Shown: positions 32,382 through 42,800 of the stretch, piece by piece
How positions within the stretch are numbered: position 1 is the stretch's first letter
How the letters are laid out: each line of letters begins with the position of its first letter
Source: Capronia americana
Lineage: Eukaryota > Ascomycota > Eurotiomycetes > Chaetothyriales > Herpotrichiellaceae
Assembly (NCBI GenBank): GCA_016110215.1
Contig: JADWQD010000010.1
Coordinates: 744,001 to 808,000, forward strand
Direction: 5' to 3'
Length of the DNA: 64,000 nt
The notes under the pieces: model-generated
What the model was told of the DNA's origin: nothing
The model's input: the letters and a program-made list of their open reading frames with translations, nothing else
Database searches by the model: none
Made by a program: the position numbers and the translations under genes

Positions 32382-33762
32382 TCAACGTACATGCGCAAAA
32401 CACTCCCTCACCTCCCTCACAAACAACTGAGGCACCGTCCACGACGAAAAATGCCCTCCCTTATCTAGCTCCCTCCAATGCACAATATTGCTATAATACC
32501 GCTCAGCCCAATGGCGCGGCACGTATCCATTCTCGCCCCGAAACTGGCTCACTCCCACAGGAATATCGATCGGCAGAGCAGTGTTGTCCCCGTTTTCCCA
32601 ATACAGCCTCATCGATGAAGTGATGCTGTTCGTGACCCAGAACACCATGACATTATCAATAACCTCCTTCTTGGGGATCATAGTCAGAACATCCTTCAGC
32701 CGATCAGGCTCATCCTGCGACCACGCCGACAGCTTCTCGAATATCCACGCCAAGAGGCCCGCAGGTGAGTCTGCGAGCGAATAGCCTACAGTCTGGGGCC
32801 GAGTTGCGTGCTCTAGGAGGTATGCAGATTCCGCTCTCTCCCACTTCTCGAGCAAGGCAAGAGCTCGTTGCTCACCTTCTGTCAAACCCATCTTCGCGTC
32901 TTGCGTTTCCTTTCTGGCATCGAAGAATGCGGTGTTCATGTGTATACCGATAAGTGACGGTGGCGGAGAATTAGTAGCGAGTTCTGCTACTACATCCGCA
33001 CCCCAGTCGCCTCCTTGCGCGACCCAGCGGTCATGGTAGCCGAGGCGATCCATCAATTCGCGCCACGCAACCCTGCCGTTCCCGGAAAGTTAGCATCGTG
33101 GCTGTCTCGGGTACAAATGCAGGTTGCAGGTGTCAATGGAACAAAGCACATCTGCTGCAATCCTGGAAGCAGGACACTTACGCGATCTTTGCACTGCCCC
33201 AACCTGTCTCCATAGGCTTGCCAGAAAACCCAAAGCCAGGAAGCGTTGGTAGGATCAGGTGAAACGCATCTTTCGCCTTACCGCCATGACGCGTCGGATC
33301 AATTAAAGGCTCAATGGTCGGCAGCAATGCGATGATAGTATCGGGCCAACCACCCGTCATGATCATCGGCATGGCATCTTCGTGCTTTGAGCGGATGTGG
33401 AAGAAATGAATGTCGAGACCATCGATCTCGGTGACAAATTGGGGGTAGCTGTTGAGTCTCTCTTCGCATTGTCGCCAGTCATAGTCGTGCTGCCAGTATG
33501 AGCATAGATCCTTGATCGTCGATAGTGGCAGGCCCTGAGACCAGTCCGAGACCGTGGCTTCCTCAGGCCATCTGGTGTGCTTGAGGCGCCAGTTGAGATC
33601 TTCTAGCTCAGATTCGGGCACCGCGATCTTGAAAGGGCGAATCTGACTGCTGGCCGTGACTGGACATTCGATTTCCTCCCACGATTCTGTGGTTGGTGTG
33701 CCATTTGATCGCCACCGCAAGAGGTTGAGCATCCCAGGCACGTTAAATGATTCTACTGCCAC
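32382..33762 (-). CDS. Epoxide hydrolase (alpha/beta hydrolase with EHN domain)
   Basis: Two exons, complement(32382..33072, 33182..33762), 423 residues. The 109-nt intron has a GCTAAC branch site and joins SAKIA to VAWREL. The N-terminal epoxide-hydrolase domain (RPFKIAVPESELEDLNWRL) leads into the hydrolase core. The nucleophile is Asp216 in QGGDWGAD, the charge-relay His is His401 in KGGHFSSW and a likely acid is Glu374. The family opens epoxides to diols through an alkyl-enzyme ester. The usual HGWPG oxyanion motif reads GGWPD (residues 137-141), lacking the His. The cap around residues 225-330 is normal in length. The last exon ends beside a GTACGT that could act as an alternative donor. 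Confidence 0.88.
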
Positions 33763-34559
33763 GATGCAAGATGAGAGCAGGTGAGAGGAGGGTGAGTCTC
33801 AGACAATTGCCTGTTGGATCCTGCATTCCCCCGTGTCTCCTGGTCAGACTACTTGAGTAGGGGCTATATCCTAGTCGGACTTCAGCGCTCAAGATAGCGA
33901 CCCAACAGCCTCTCCGATGATTCTTACATTTCTTCTGTCTTTCAATTATCACGTCCCCGTAACTGTCCGTCTCTGACCTTGCTTCTTCTGGTGAATCCGT
34001 CTTGAAATTCCCGTCACTATTTGCTCCCGCTGTGACTTGACGGAGTTGACCGTCAGTGTTCTAGTATACAACCCCAATGGACCCTCCACCAGAAGAGATA
34101 TCTGCGCTTGCCGTACAGTTGAACAAGCTCGCAACAAACGCCAGCACCGCCACGCAGGATGGGATGGACCGCAAACAACAGACTGCAGCTGTAGGTTTAA
34201 GAACGAAGCCATTGGTCACGAAGATATAAGACCAGTTTGTCATCTCTGATGGAGCCTCATGCACTCCTGTCAGCGAGAGGTTTCACCACCACGCCCATTG
34301 CAACCAAGGGCCAAATGACAGCAGATGACGGATGTATCAGTTCATCTAATGCCCCTGTGGGCCTGCAACAACATATCCGCAGAAGCCGAGGGAGAGGAGA
34401 TATGCTCACAACGGGCTTTCGATCGTCCACTGCGAGCACGCCGGCGTAAGAGTGTAAGAGGCGTTAAGCAGGCGTATTAAGGTGTGTGAGGTGTTGCGCA
34501 TCTGCGACGGGTACCACACGTACCTCCAAACGCTTTAACATCTCTCTAGCTTGGACGAA
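33763..34559. other. Intergenic upstream of the epoxide hydrolase
   Basis: It holds the hydrolase promoter. At 34077-34225 (+) is an open stretch starting MDPPPEEISALAVQLNKLA, which resembles the N-terminus of fungal O-methyltransferases and may belong to the relic to the right. Confidence 0.4.
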
Positions 34560-35290
34560 ATGGCGCTCGCCTTGTTCCGACTGAACCGCTACCTCGACCA
34601 CATCAACATCTAGACTGACAACCCTTATTCGTTGTACAACGACCTCGCCGGTAAGAACTTTTGGGAAGTCCTCAACTCCTCGCCTGGATACTGGAAATTT
34701 TTATCCGCGACATCTCCGTCTTTGAAGCATTCTCCCCCCGTCGTAGTGATCTCCCTCTCTAGCAGACTGTTCTTTGAAGGTCGACGGCGGCGTCGGCGGC
34801 GCAAGGGCCTAGCTCTCCGGGAAGTACGCAAAGCCTGCCGAGACCTTAAAAGGCCAATTGATTCTTCAAGATCACTCACCAGTTCCCAACCGACATCTCC
34901 GGCGTGATAGGAGATGCTCCATGTTCTCTTCGAAGAACTACATCCCAAAAACGGACAAATGTATTACCATCGCCGCTTCCTGCATGATTTGGCAGGATAA
35001 AGGCGCGGTGCGGATCCCGGATCCTCCGAGTCTTCACCCTGCCACGGGCAAGGACAGCTACATCATCATTTCAGATGTTGCAAATGCACGAGCCTGCGAC
35101 GCCGCGGGGGGCTGCCCGTACTGTGCCGTGTGGATGGATCTCATGATGCAGAGCGTTGGGGGGGAGGAACGGAACTAGGAATCACTGGCACGACCTGAGT
35201 CGGTTGAAGTGCGTCAAAGCGTGCCAAAGAGCCCGAGAAAATACGGGCCTTCCCGTGGTGCGTCGAGTATATGTTTCCAGATGGCGAAGA
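34560..35290 (+). pseudogene. Decayed fungal O-methyltransferase
   Basis: Pieces of a SAM-dependent O-methyltransferase follow in order but in shifting frames: FRLNRYLDHINI-stop-TDNPYSLYNDLAGKNFWEVL, then a SAM motif I relic (VDGGVGG) with an in-frame stop, then KGQLILQD, a YYHRRFLHDL block, GKDSYIIISDV, WMDLMMQSVGGEER and a final WHDLSRLKCVK. These correspond to the dimerisation, SAM-binding and C-terminal catalytic parts of the family found in secondary-metabolite clusters. At least two stops (one at 34611-34613) and several frame changes rule out a working gene. No other pathway gene remains beside it. Confidence 0.55.
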
Positions 35291-35445
35291 AGAATCTGTC
35301 GCTCCCACCTGCTCCACCGCTGGGAGTGTTGTACATATGATTCAGCTCGAAAGCGGACGACGCATCGTGAACTGTAAACGCCTCCATACCGGAACACCAA
35401 ACAACAATAACCACGTCTATACTCCTTACTACCTGCCGGGCCTGT

Positions 35446-38400
35446 CTATATGCCCTGCACTTTACGATAATTAGGTGGCTTCCACATGCGCCTCGCCACC
35501 TTGCCGCCCCAGACCGGCACAAGACTAATACTCCCCACGGCCACGACCCGCCACGCCCAGCTCCAACTCGCCACATAGCCCAGGTCGAAATACTCGCCCA
35601 GAAACGGCACGCTGGCCGCGTAGATGCACGCCGTGCCCACAATACACACAATCATAATGGGATGCCAGGTCGTGACCGCGACGGCCACCATGATGAGCTC
35701 ATTGAGGATCAGGACCGTGAAGCTGACGGAGAGCATGCGCGGACCGTCGACCTCGCCGACGAGTAGTTGCGAGAGCCCCTGGATGACGGCGCCTTGGTAG
35801 ACCGACACGCCCACCCACGTGAAGAACGTCTTGTAACTGAGGCTCTTGCCCGTCTTCAACTCCTTGTACAATTCCGGGTAGAGATTTGCGAGATGCTCGT
35901 CCACGTCCGTGTCCAACACCAGACTGAACACAGGGAGCATGGTGTACACGGTCGCGTAGCCTACCATCAACCAGTCTTTGAACAGACCTTTCGGATCAAA
36001 GTGCCCGGCGATGTTATACATGGTCTGGCAGACACTGATGATCAGACCTCTATGGATAATGAACTGCGCGAGTTTGGCGCTGCGTTTGTACGAGTTCCGG
36101 CCGTGCCAGACGAGAAGTTTAGTGAGGTAACAGAACTGCTCGATGCTGAAGTCGGCAGCGAGGGAAGCTTGCCGACCCTCCTTGCCGACGATCCCGATGC
36201 CCACGTCCGCGGCCTGGATCATCGAGACGTCGTTGCCGCCGTCGCCAATGCAGCAGACCCGCTTCTTCGTGTGTTGCCGGATCAGTTGCGCGACATCGGC
36301 CTTCTGGGTGGGAGAACAGCGGCAGGCGATCACGGCGGGGAGTTGGACCGCGATCGTGATGAATTCAGTACGGAACTGGCTGAGCATGAGGTGGAGCGAG
36401 TCGCCATCGATGAGGAGTGCTGACTCTGTCTGGTTGCGCATGACGTCCAGGGCGTCTTTCCCTGCTTGCTTGGCCTTGAGTTTCGACATGGTGTAGATGT
36501 TTTGGCCTCGAGCGACCAATCTTGCCGAAACTGCTACGCACCGCGCTGTTTCGATCTTATCACCTGTTAACATCCAGATCTTCACTCCGGCGTTGCGGAG
36601 CAGTTCCAGCGATGGTTTGACGTCTTTTTGAAGGCGATCTTCCACGCCAGTTACCCCGAGGAGTTCGAGGTCGTGTTCCAGATGGGTTTTCACTACTGAT
36701 GCCATGCCTGTGTCGCGGTCGCGCAGGGCTAGTGATGCATCCGTATACTCGGAAGAGAAGTCTGCGTACTGTTGCTGAGAGAGTCTTTTTCTACCGACTA
36801 CGAGGGTCCTCAATCCTTCGCGCGCCATATTTGCAGTTTCCTCGTCAAGCCAGTCGTTTGCGGAAACGATGGAGGTCATTACCGTGTCGGCGCCCTTTTG
36901 GAAGAACCAGAGTTCGTCTACATTGGAGAGCCCGGGGATTTCTGAGGTCAATGCAACAATAATGCCCATTCGTTTGCTGTCGGACGTGAAAGGGAAGATG
37001 TCTTTGATTTCGGCACGTATGACGATTTGGCCGGTTGAGACAGATTGAAGGACAATGTTCTCCCGGTCGCGTTGGAGGACACGCAGACCAACACTTTCGG
37101 TGAATTCCACGATGGCAATTTCATCGGGCGAGGAGGCCTGGTAGGAGACCACTTTCTCTCCGTCGACTTCGTCTGTGGTCGGTGTGACATTGTGGCAGAG
37201 GGCCAGTGCTAGTACGAGATCGCGAACTCGAACACCAATTTCTCGACGAGTTTTGGTGGTTGAGCCAAGCTCCGACGCCTTGGACTCGTGACCAGCGCCC
37301 GTGGCGAAGGCTTGATCGACGTAGGCTGCAACTTCATCCATAGCCTCGCCCGCATATGCAACGGTGCCAACGTGGATCTTTCGCAGTTGCATTTCATTCT
37401 GTGTTAGCGTTCCGGTCTTGTCGGATAGCAAGTATTCGATTCGGCCCAAATCTTCGGGGATGGTGCTGGTGCGGACAACAGTGCCGGGAATGCCTTTGTC
37501 ATGGTGAATGAAATACGCGTAGACAGTTTTTCCCATGTCGAGGTTGACCCGGAGACTGATCGGGATGATGGTCGAAAAGAGGATGAGATAGATTGTAATG
37601 GCCACGTACCAGGGCTTCTTGTTTGATGGCTCAAACCCTTCGAGTGCAACAAGGATGATGGAGAGACTCAAAGTCATGATACAGAGGATCTTGGTCAAGT
37701 TGTTGATCTCGTATTCTAGAAGACCGGTCTTTGACCTTGACGGAGAGGTTGACAAGGCGGATCGTGTTTGTCGGCCGGTATAGATGACGGCGCCATAAGT
37801 CGTAGTACTGGAAGCCAAGACGGTGTTCGCCCAAGCTGTATTGTCGATGGTCAGCGGAGCCGAGATCGCTCTGTCCGTTGCAGACCGGTCCAGGTCACTT
37901 GATCCGCCATTGTCGTCAGCGAGATTTTCTTTCAGAACATGCGGGTCGTACGCGGAGGCTTGCCTGGGCTCGAGCTCCAAAGTCCCGACGAATTCATTGA
38001 CTTTCTTGTCGGGCGCACCCGCCGTTATCTTTAAACGCTGAAGGTCTTTCAGAGTCAGAGTCTGGCTCAGTGGACTCGGAAGTCGCAGCTTCCAGTCGGT
38101 TTCTCCGTCGAGTTGATCCGTCCGAATAAAGGTCTCGCTGGTGGCCTGGGATGAAGGGGCGTCCGTCCCATCCCCACTGGAATCGACCGTGAGTTCGCTC
38201 AAGCGACTTTGCAGAATGACAACATCCGCCGGAACTCTCTGATTCTTCTCGAGTTTTAAAACATGCCCTACTTTGATATCGCGCGACTTTTTCTGTACTT
38301 CGACCACACCACCTCTGGCCGTGTCGGAGAAGGACAAAACAGTAAACAGTTCGGCGTTTGCTTCTGCATCCCTTCGTCGCCGGACAATGTCGTCCACGGC

Positions 38401-39141
38401 TTCCTTTCCAATCGAAATTGTGAGAACCACGGCTAGGGGGACAATATATGTCGACATGTAGCCTATTCGCAAAAAGGGTAATATCTGGGATAAGGCAACG
38501 AGCAGAAAATAGACATTGAGAAAGAAGGAGAATTCGTTGTACAGGGTCCGAGGCAAGAAGGACCAGGGGGTATATTTAGCGTTGGAGACGACATTCGTGG
38601 GAAATCGTTTCTTCTGAGAATGACCGACGTCGACCTCGCGTGATTCGTGGCCGTTCAACTCCTGGTCGCTCTCGCGCATGTCTGCCAACTCTTGCCTAAC
38701 AAAGTCGGAGATCTGTATGCTCTGGCGGACACTCGGGCGGCGTGAAGGGGCATCGCGTCCCTGAGATATACTGTTCTGTCGATGGAGATTCTGGTATTTC
38801 TTCCGACTAACATTCCATCCCACTTGATCTTCGGATTCTGACCATTGTGGCAGTTGGCCGCTGCCACGAGTCTGGCCGGGCCAGCTCCCTAACAGTCCCT
38901 CGGTGTCTTCGTCGGCAACGCCCGCCCTGCCCGGTCTCCCGTTAGAGCGCCATAAGCGACTGCTTCCGTATTTCTGTAATCTTTGCAGGGGGATATTGGT
39001 GGAGCCTTTAGCGGGGCGGCGGTTTGCGGAGTCGAAGGATGAGTTTATCCCGGTTTCGTTGGATGAGTGGACGATGGGATCGAGTTCGTCGAGGTCAAGG
39101 TCATCATCGGAGCCAGAATCTGCGTCTCTGGAGGGAGGCAT
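35446..39141 (-). CDS. NEO1: Phospholipid-translocating P4-ATPase, Neo1 type
   Basis: Single exon, 1231 residues. The acidic N-terminus (SGSDDDLDLDELDP) precedes a P4-ATPase with DQLDGETDWKLR (the DGET actuator motif with the Neo1/ATP9-style DWKLR), PISLRVNLDMGK in TM4, phosphorylated Asp574 in SDKTGTLTQNEM, MLTGDKIETA and GDGGNDV near residue 966. IPEDLGRIEYLLSDKTGT is close to the Neo1/ATP9A group, not Drs2 or Dnf. Neo1 flips phosphatidylethanolamine and related lipids in Golgi and endosome membranes and works without a Cdc50 subunit. About ten membrane segments are visible. It shares a 669-bp upstream region with Sec16. Confidence 0.92.
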   Translation of the reverse strand: MPPSRDADSGSDDDLDLDELDPIVHSSNETGINSSFDSANRRPAKGSTNIPLQRLQKYGSSRLWRSNGRPGRAGVADEDTEGLLGSWPGQTRGSGQLPQWSESEDQVGWNVSRKKYQNLHRQNSISQGRDAPSRRPSVRQSIQISDFVRQELADMRESDQELNGHESREVDVGHSQKKRFPTNVVSNAKYTPWSFLPRTLYNEFSFFLNVYFLLVALSQILPFLRIGYMSTYIVPLAVVLTISIGKEAVDDIVRRRRDAEANAELFTVLSFSDTARGGVVEVQKKSRDIKVGHVLKLEKNQRVPADVVILQSRLSELTVDSSGDGTDAPSSQATSETFIRTDQLDGETDWKLRLPSPLSQTLTLKDLQRLKITAGAPDKKVNEFVGTLELEPRQASAYDPHVLKENLADDNGGSSDLDRSATDRAISAPLTIDNTAWANTVLASSTTTYGAVIYTGRQTRSALSTSPSRSKTGLLEYEINNLTKILCIMTLSLSIILVALEGFEPSNKKPWYVAITIYLILFSTIIPISLRVNLDMGKTVYAYFIHHDKGIPGTVVRTSTIPEDLGRIEYLLSDKTGTLTQNEMQLRKIHVGTVAYAGEAMDEVAAYVDQAFATGAGHESKASELGSTTKTRREIGVRVRDLVLALALCHNVTPTTDEVDGEKVVSYQASSPDEIAIVEFTESVGLRVLQRDRENIVLQSVSTGQIVIRAEIKDIFPFTSDSKRMGIIVALTSEIPGLSNVDELWFFQKGADTVMTSIVSANDWLDEETANMAREGLRTLVVGRKRLSQQQYADFSSEYTDASLALRDRDTGMASVVKTHLEHDLELLGVTGVEDRLQKDVKPSLELLRNAGVKIWMLTGDKIETARCVAVSARLVARGQNIYTMSKLKAKQAGKDALDVMRNQTESALLIDGDSLHLMLSQFRTEFITIAVQLPAVIACRCSPTQKADVAQLIRQHTKKRVCCIGDGGNDVSMIQAADVGIGIVGKEGRQASLAADFSIEQFCYLTKLLVWHGRNSYKRSAKLAQFIIHRGLIISVCQTMYNIAGHFDPKGLFKDWLMVGYATVYTMLPVFSLVLDTDVDEHLANLYPELYKELKTGKSLSYKTFFTWVGVSVYQGAVIQGLSQLLVGEVDGPRMLSVSFTVLILNELIMVAVAVTTWHPIMIVCIVGTACIYAASVPFLGEYFDLGYVASWSWAWRVVAVGSISLVPVWGGKVARRMWKPPNYRKVQGI

Positions 39142-39810
39142 GCCCTTTGCTGGGCATCCTCGGGTTTCAGGTCAGCGACAGGGATACTGCCGTGCAGGTT
39201 TCGTGTATATTTCCGTGCGGATCAAGCCAAAGGGTCGTCGTCAAACTGAACTGCGCAGGTCGGGCTCTGTATCGAGATTTCTTGGGAGTAAGGGCTATGG
39301 TGAGGAAAGTAATATGGCAGCCTTCCTGGGAAGCCTGGGGCAGACATGCGGACATGCGGACATGACATTCTGGCGCGACGCAGCCGACTACGGTGGACTG
39401 TGCACGACCATGCGCTGCCACCGTCAGAGCAAGAGAACAGGAAGCGCAGCTGGCTGTTGGCTCCTGTTGGCTCCTGTTGGCTCCTGTTGGCTCCTGTTGG
39501 CTGCTGGTGGCCGCTGTTGGTGGTTGGACAGTTACGGGTGCTGGTCGTCCGCTTCCGCATCCTTGCACCCCCATCCGTGTATCGTCTGGAGACAATCTGG
39601 CCTTCACTTCACATACTCTTTCTATCGCCAGTCGATCTCTAGCAGCATCTCTCACGGCGTCCGATCTTTCTCTCGGCCGCGATTAACCTGTCCCTGGTGG
39701 AAATGTATTACAGAATTTGCTGATCCTGACTGCACAAGTACGACTGGAGGAAGCCCTGACAAGCCCCCTACCATTTTGCTGACTTCGACAAGTAACGTCT
39801 AATCTAATCC
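39142..39810. promoter_or_regulatory. Bidirectional promoter of NEO1 and SEC16
   Basis: 669 bp between divergent starts. It contains an 8-bp direct repeat (39343-39365) and a decamer minisatellite (39451-39520). Confidence 0.6.
39451..39520 (+). repeat. Decamer minisatellite, seven units
   Basis: CTCCTGTTGG occurs four times exactly (39461-39500), flanked by three diverged copies. It lies between NEO1 and SEC16, about 290 bp before the SEC16 ATG. Copy number probably varies between strains. Confidence 0.85.
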
Positions 39811-42800
39811 ATGGCTGTCGCGATGGAGACCCCCAATCATATTGAAAATGTCTCTTCAGACGCGCGGGACCATGCACAAACGGGTCACTGGTTTCCAGCC
39901 CTGCGCCCCGACACGATCGAAGAGATTAGACACGATGCGCCCAGCACCGAGGTATCGAGTCCTGCCCTCCATTCACGAATAGATATAATACCTCCGACCC
40001 CGGTCTCGCGACAAAATGAAAGAGTCGAATTTCCGAGGCAAAGCATACCGATCGTGCCGGAGGAACCTGACGAGCCTGCGCCCGGGCCTACACCAGCGAC
40101 AGCTGCGACCTGGTCCTCGCCGGCTTCCGGTGCGAACTATGCTGGCGATGAGTTGCCGTCAGACGATGATGACGAGAGACTGGATCCTGCCTGGGGCATA
40201 AAGCGTTTTGATAGCACACATATCCTTGATAACGTCCACCGCTCATCGACCTTTCCTAACCTCGATCCGCTTGAGCCGGCAGACCACGAGATTGAGATTG
40301 GCGCACCGTCGGACAAGCTGGAAGCTGAGACGATCAATGGCACTGCGGAAGAGGAAAGGATCGCAGAGCAGGAAAACAATGCCACTGAGCCGCGGAGTCT
40401 AGAGGGGTGGAATGATGCCGGTGATAGTGCCCGAGAGCCCCAGTCATGGACAATTCCGGCGCAAGAGGAGCCTATTGACGAGGCAGACCAGCGATATGAA
40501 GAGGGTATGCCTCTGATCGACCCGGAAAAGGAGGCCTCGGCACACGTTCAAGACGAGAACAAGCAACCTTCACAAAATCTTTTCGACGCGGTGCAAGACG
40601 ACGAGGATGCCAGCTTCTTCTCAAATAACCAGGGCTCGGCATCTGAGGCTCCCCAACATCCCACCCTCGACAGAAAGTCCACCACTCAGATTCTGAATTC
40701 CTTGAATCTATCGAACACGGACCTGCCAGACTCGCCCGCGGTAGATGCACCGGTCGAGGCGTCCTTCTTCGATGAACTAGCTACTCATACTGCTTCTATC
40801 GGGGACAACAACGCCTCCGCCGGCGTCGAAAACCAGGATCCCAACGCAATGTGGGCAGCTGCACTTGGAGACGACGAGTTTCTCGTCGAGGATGCTGATG
40901 ACCTTCTTCCTGAGTCTGACGACGAATCATCAGCCGTACCTCCTCAGCCAGTGCCAAACACCGTGCCACAGCAACAGCCTCAAAGACAGAGCTCCGTCAA
41001 CCCTTATGCGCCTCATCAACCTACCACCTCCGATATGTTTCAAATGTTTCCTACGGCACGGGCCACGCATAACAACGTGGGTCTATCGCGACCAGAGCTA
41101 CCGCCTGTGGGCTCCTTCCAAGCCCAATTACCACAAAGACCGCAGGCTACGAGCGTCAAAAGCTTCGTGGATCAAGCGAAAGATGGCTACAAATCTCCCT
41201 ACGATCTCCCTTTGGATCTAAAGCCTAAAAGGAAATCCCATGTTCCACAGCCAGTCCAGACGACGACATCCGTCGCTCCTCCGCCGAGAAGCAGCAGCCT
41301 GTCGGACAACCCCCTGCAGTCACCGTTTGCCTCAGCAGGACCGCCGACCTCCTCATCTCTAGGTATGCAGCCTCCGTTACCGTCGCCTGCCATGCCGCAA
41401 CGAAGCGTCTCCGCCTTTGGGCCAACCAAGACTGGAACTCCCAAGTCTAGGTCTTCATCAGGCTTCTTCGAAGAGTTGCCCATCACATCAAAACCACGGC
41501 CCGCTGGACGTTACACTCCACAGCAGTCGTTTTCAGCCGCTCCTCCTCCCCCTCTACCCCAGAGTCCACCGGCTGCTCCACCTCCAGACTCACTTCACCA
41601 ACAGCCGTTGAATCAGCCCCCGCGACAGCAAGCTTTACCCCCTCAGCCCTCTGACCTATATGCTCAATACGGGCTGCAGGCGCCGGAACGCCTAGATCCT
41701 TATGCCAATGTACCTCTGCAAGCAGCGCCTTCTCCGCCAACGGTTACAACTACTAGATACTCACCGGCACCTCCTGTCACTTCGACACTTGGCCCTCGCC
41801 CTGGGCCTTCCCCGCGATATTCGCCCGCACCTCCACCCCAGGCAACCTCTGCCAGTGCTGCGAGATACGCAGCACAACCGACACCATCTCCTGCCCCCGT
41901 TCAAGCCCCCTTTCAAGCCCCCCCAGCAATGCCAAATAGACCACCTTCTCTTCCTCCTACCACCGCTGCCGCTGTCTTGCCCTTCCAACCACGCACGTCA
42001 AGTCCGCTAGCATATCATAAGGAAGCTGTCGAGGAAAGTGCGAATGGCTGGCCTCCTGTAACACCGCAGTCATCAGCCCCACCGCTGTCTACGAATCAGT
42101 ATACACCTTCTGCTGCTCCTGCGCCTTACTCCGTCACTTCTCCTGGACGCCGTGGCTATGGAGACTTGAGTAACCAGTTGTCGCCTCCGAAACGCCCGGA
42201 TGGTGGCCAATTACCACCTCCACGTCGGTCCCAAACCCAGTCCCCATCGAAACAGCGTCCTCAAGAGGCATACCCTTCGTACAATGGCGACTTCATCAAC
42301 CGTCCAGCCACAGCTTACGGCCAATCATCACCCAGTGTGGCTGCTGCTCAACTGGCTTCTGGCCCTCCCCCGCGGCCCAATGCCCAAGGCAGGGGCCAGG
42401 TACCAGAATTGGATTTTGTGCGGCCTCAAGATGACACCCAATTTGACCCGCTGGAGCGGTGGAAGGGTGCTCCAGTGTTCACGTTCGGCTTTGGTGGCAC
42501 TCTTACCAGCTCATTCCCAAGGCACGTGCCCAGGTATGCTGCGGGAGCCGCGCGACCCCAGATCAAACCGGCCCCAGGCGAGATTTCCGTTCGTGACGGC
42601 AAGGAGATTCTCCCCCAAGTTGCGCTAGTTAACGATTTTCCCGGCCCACTTCGATCGAAGTCGAAAAAGAAGGATGTCTTGTCGTGGATGTCGAACTACA
42701 TTGCCGGGATGGAGGCCGGCATGCCCAATATATTCGCCGCTCAGGCTCATGACGATCCGGCCAGACGCCTTCACGAGAAGGTACTTCTTTGGAAGATCGT

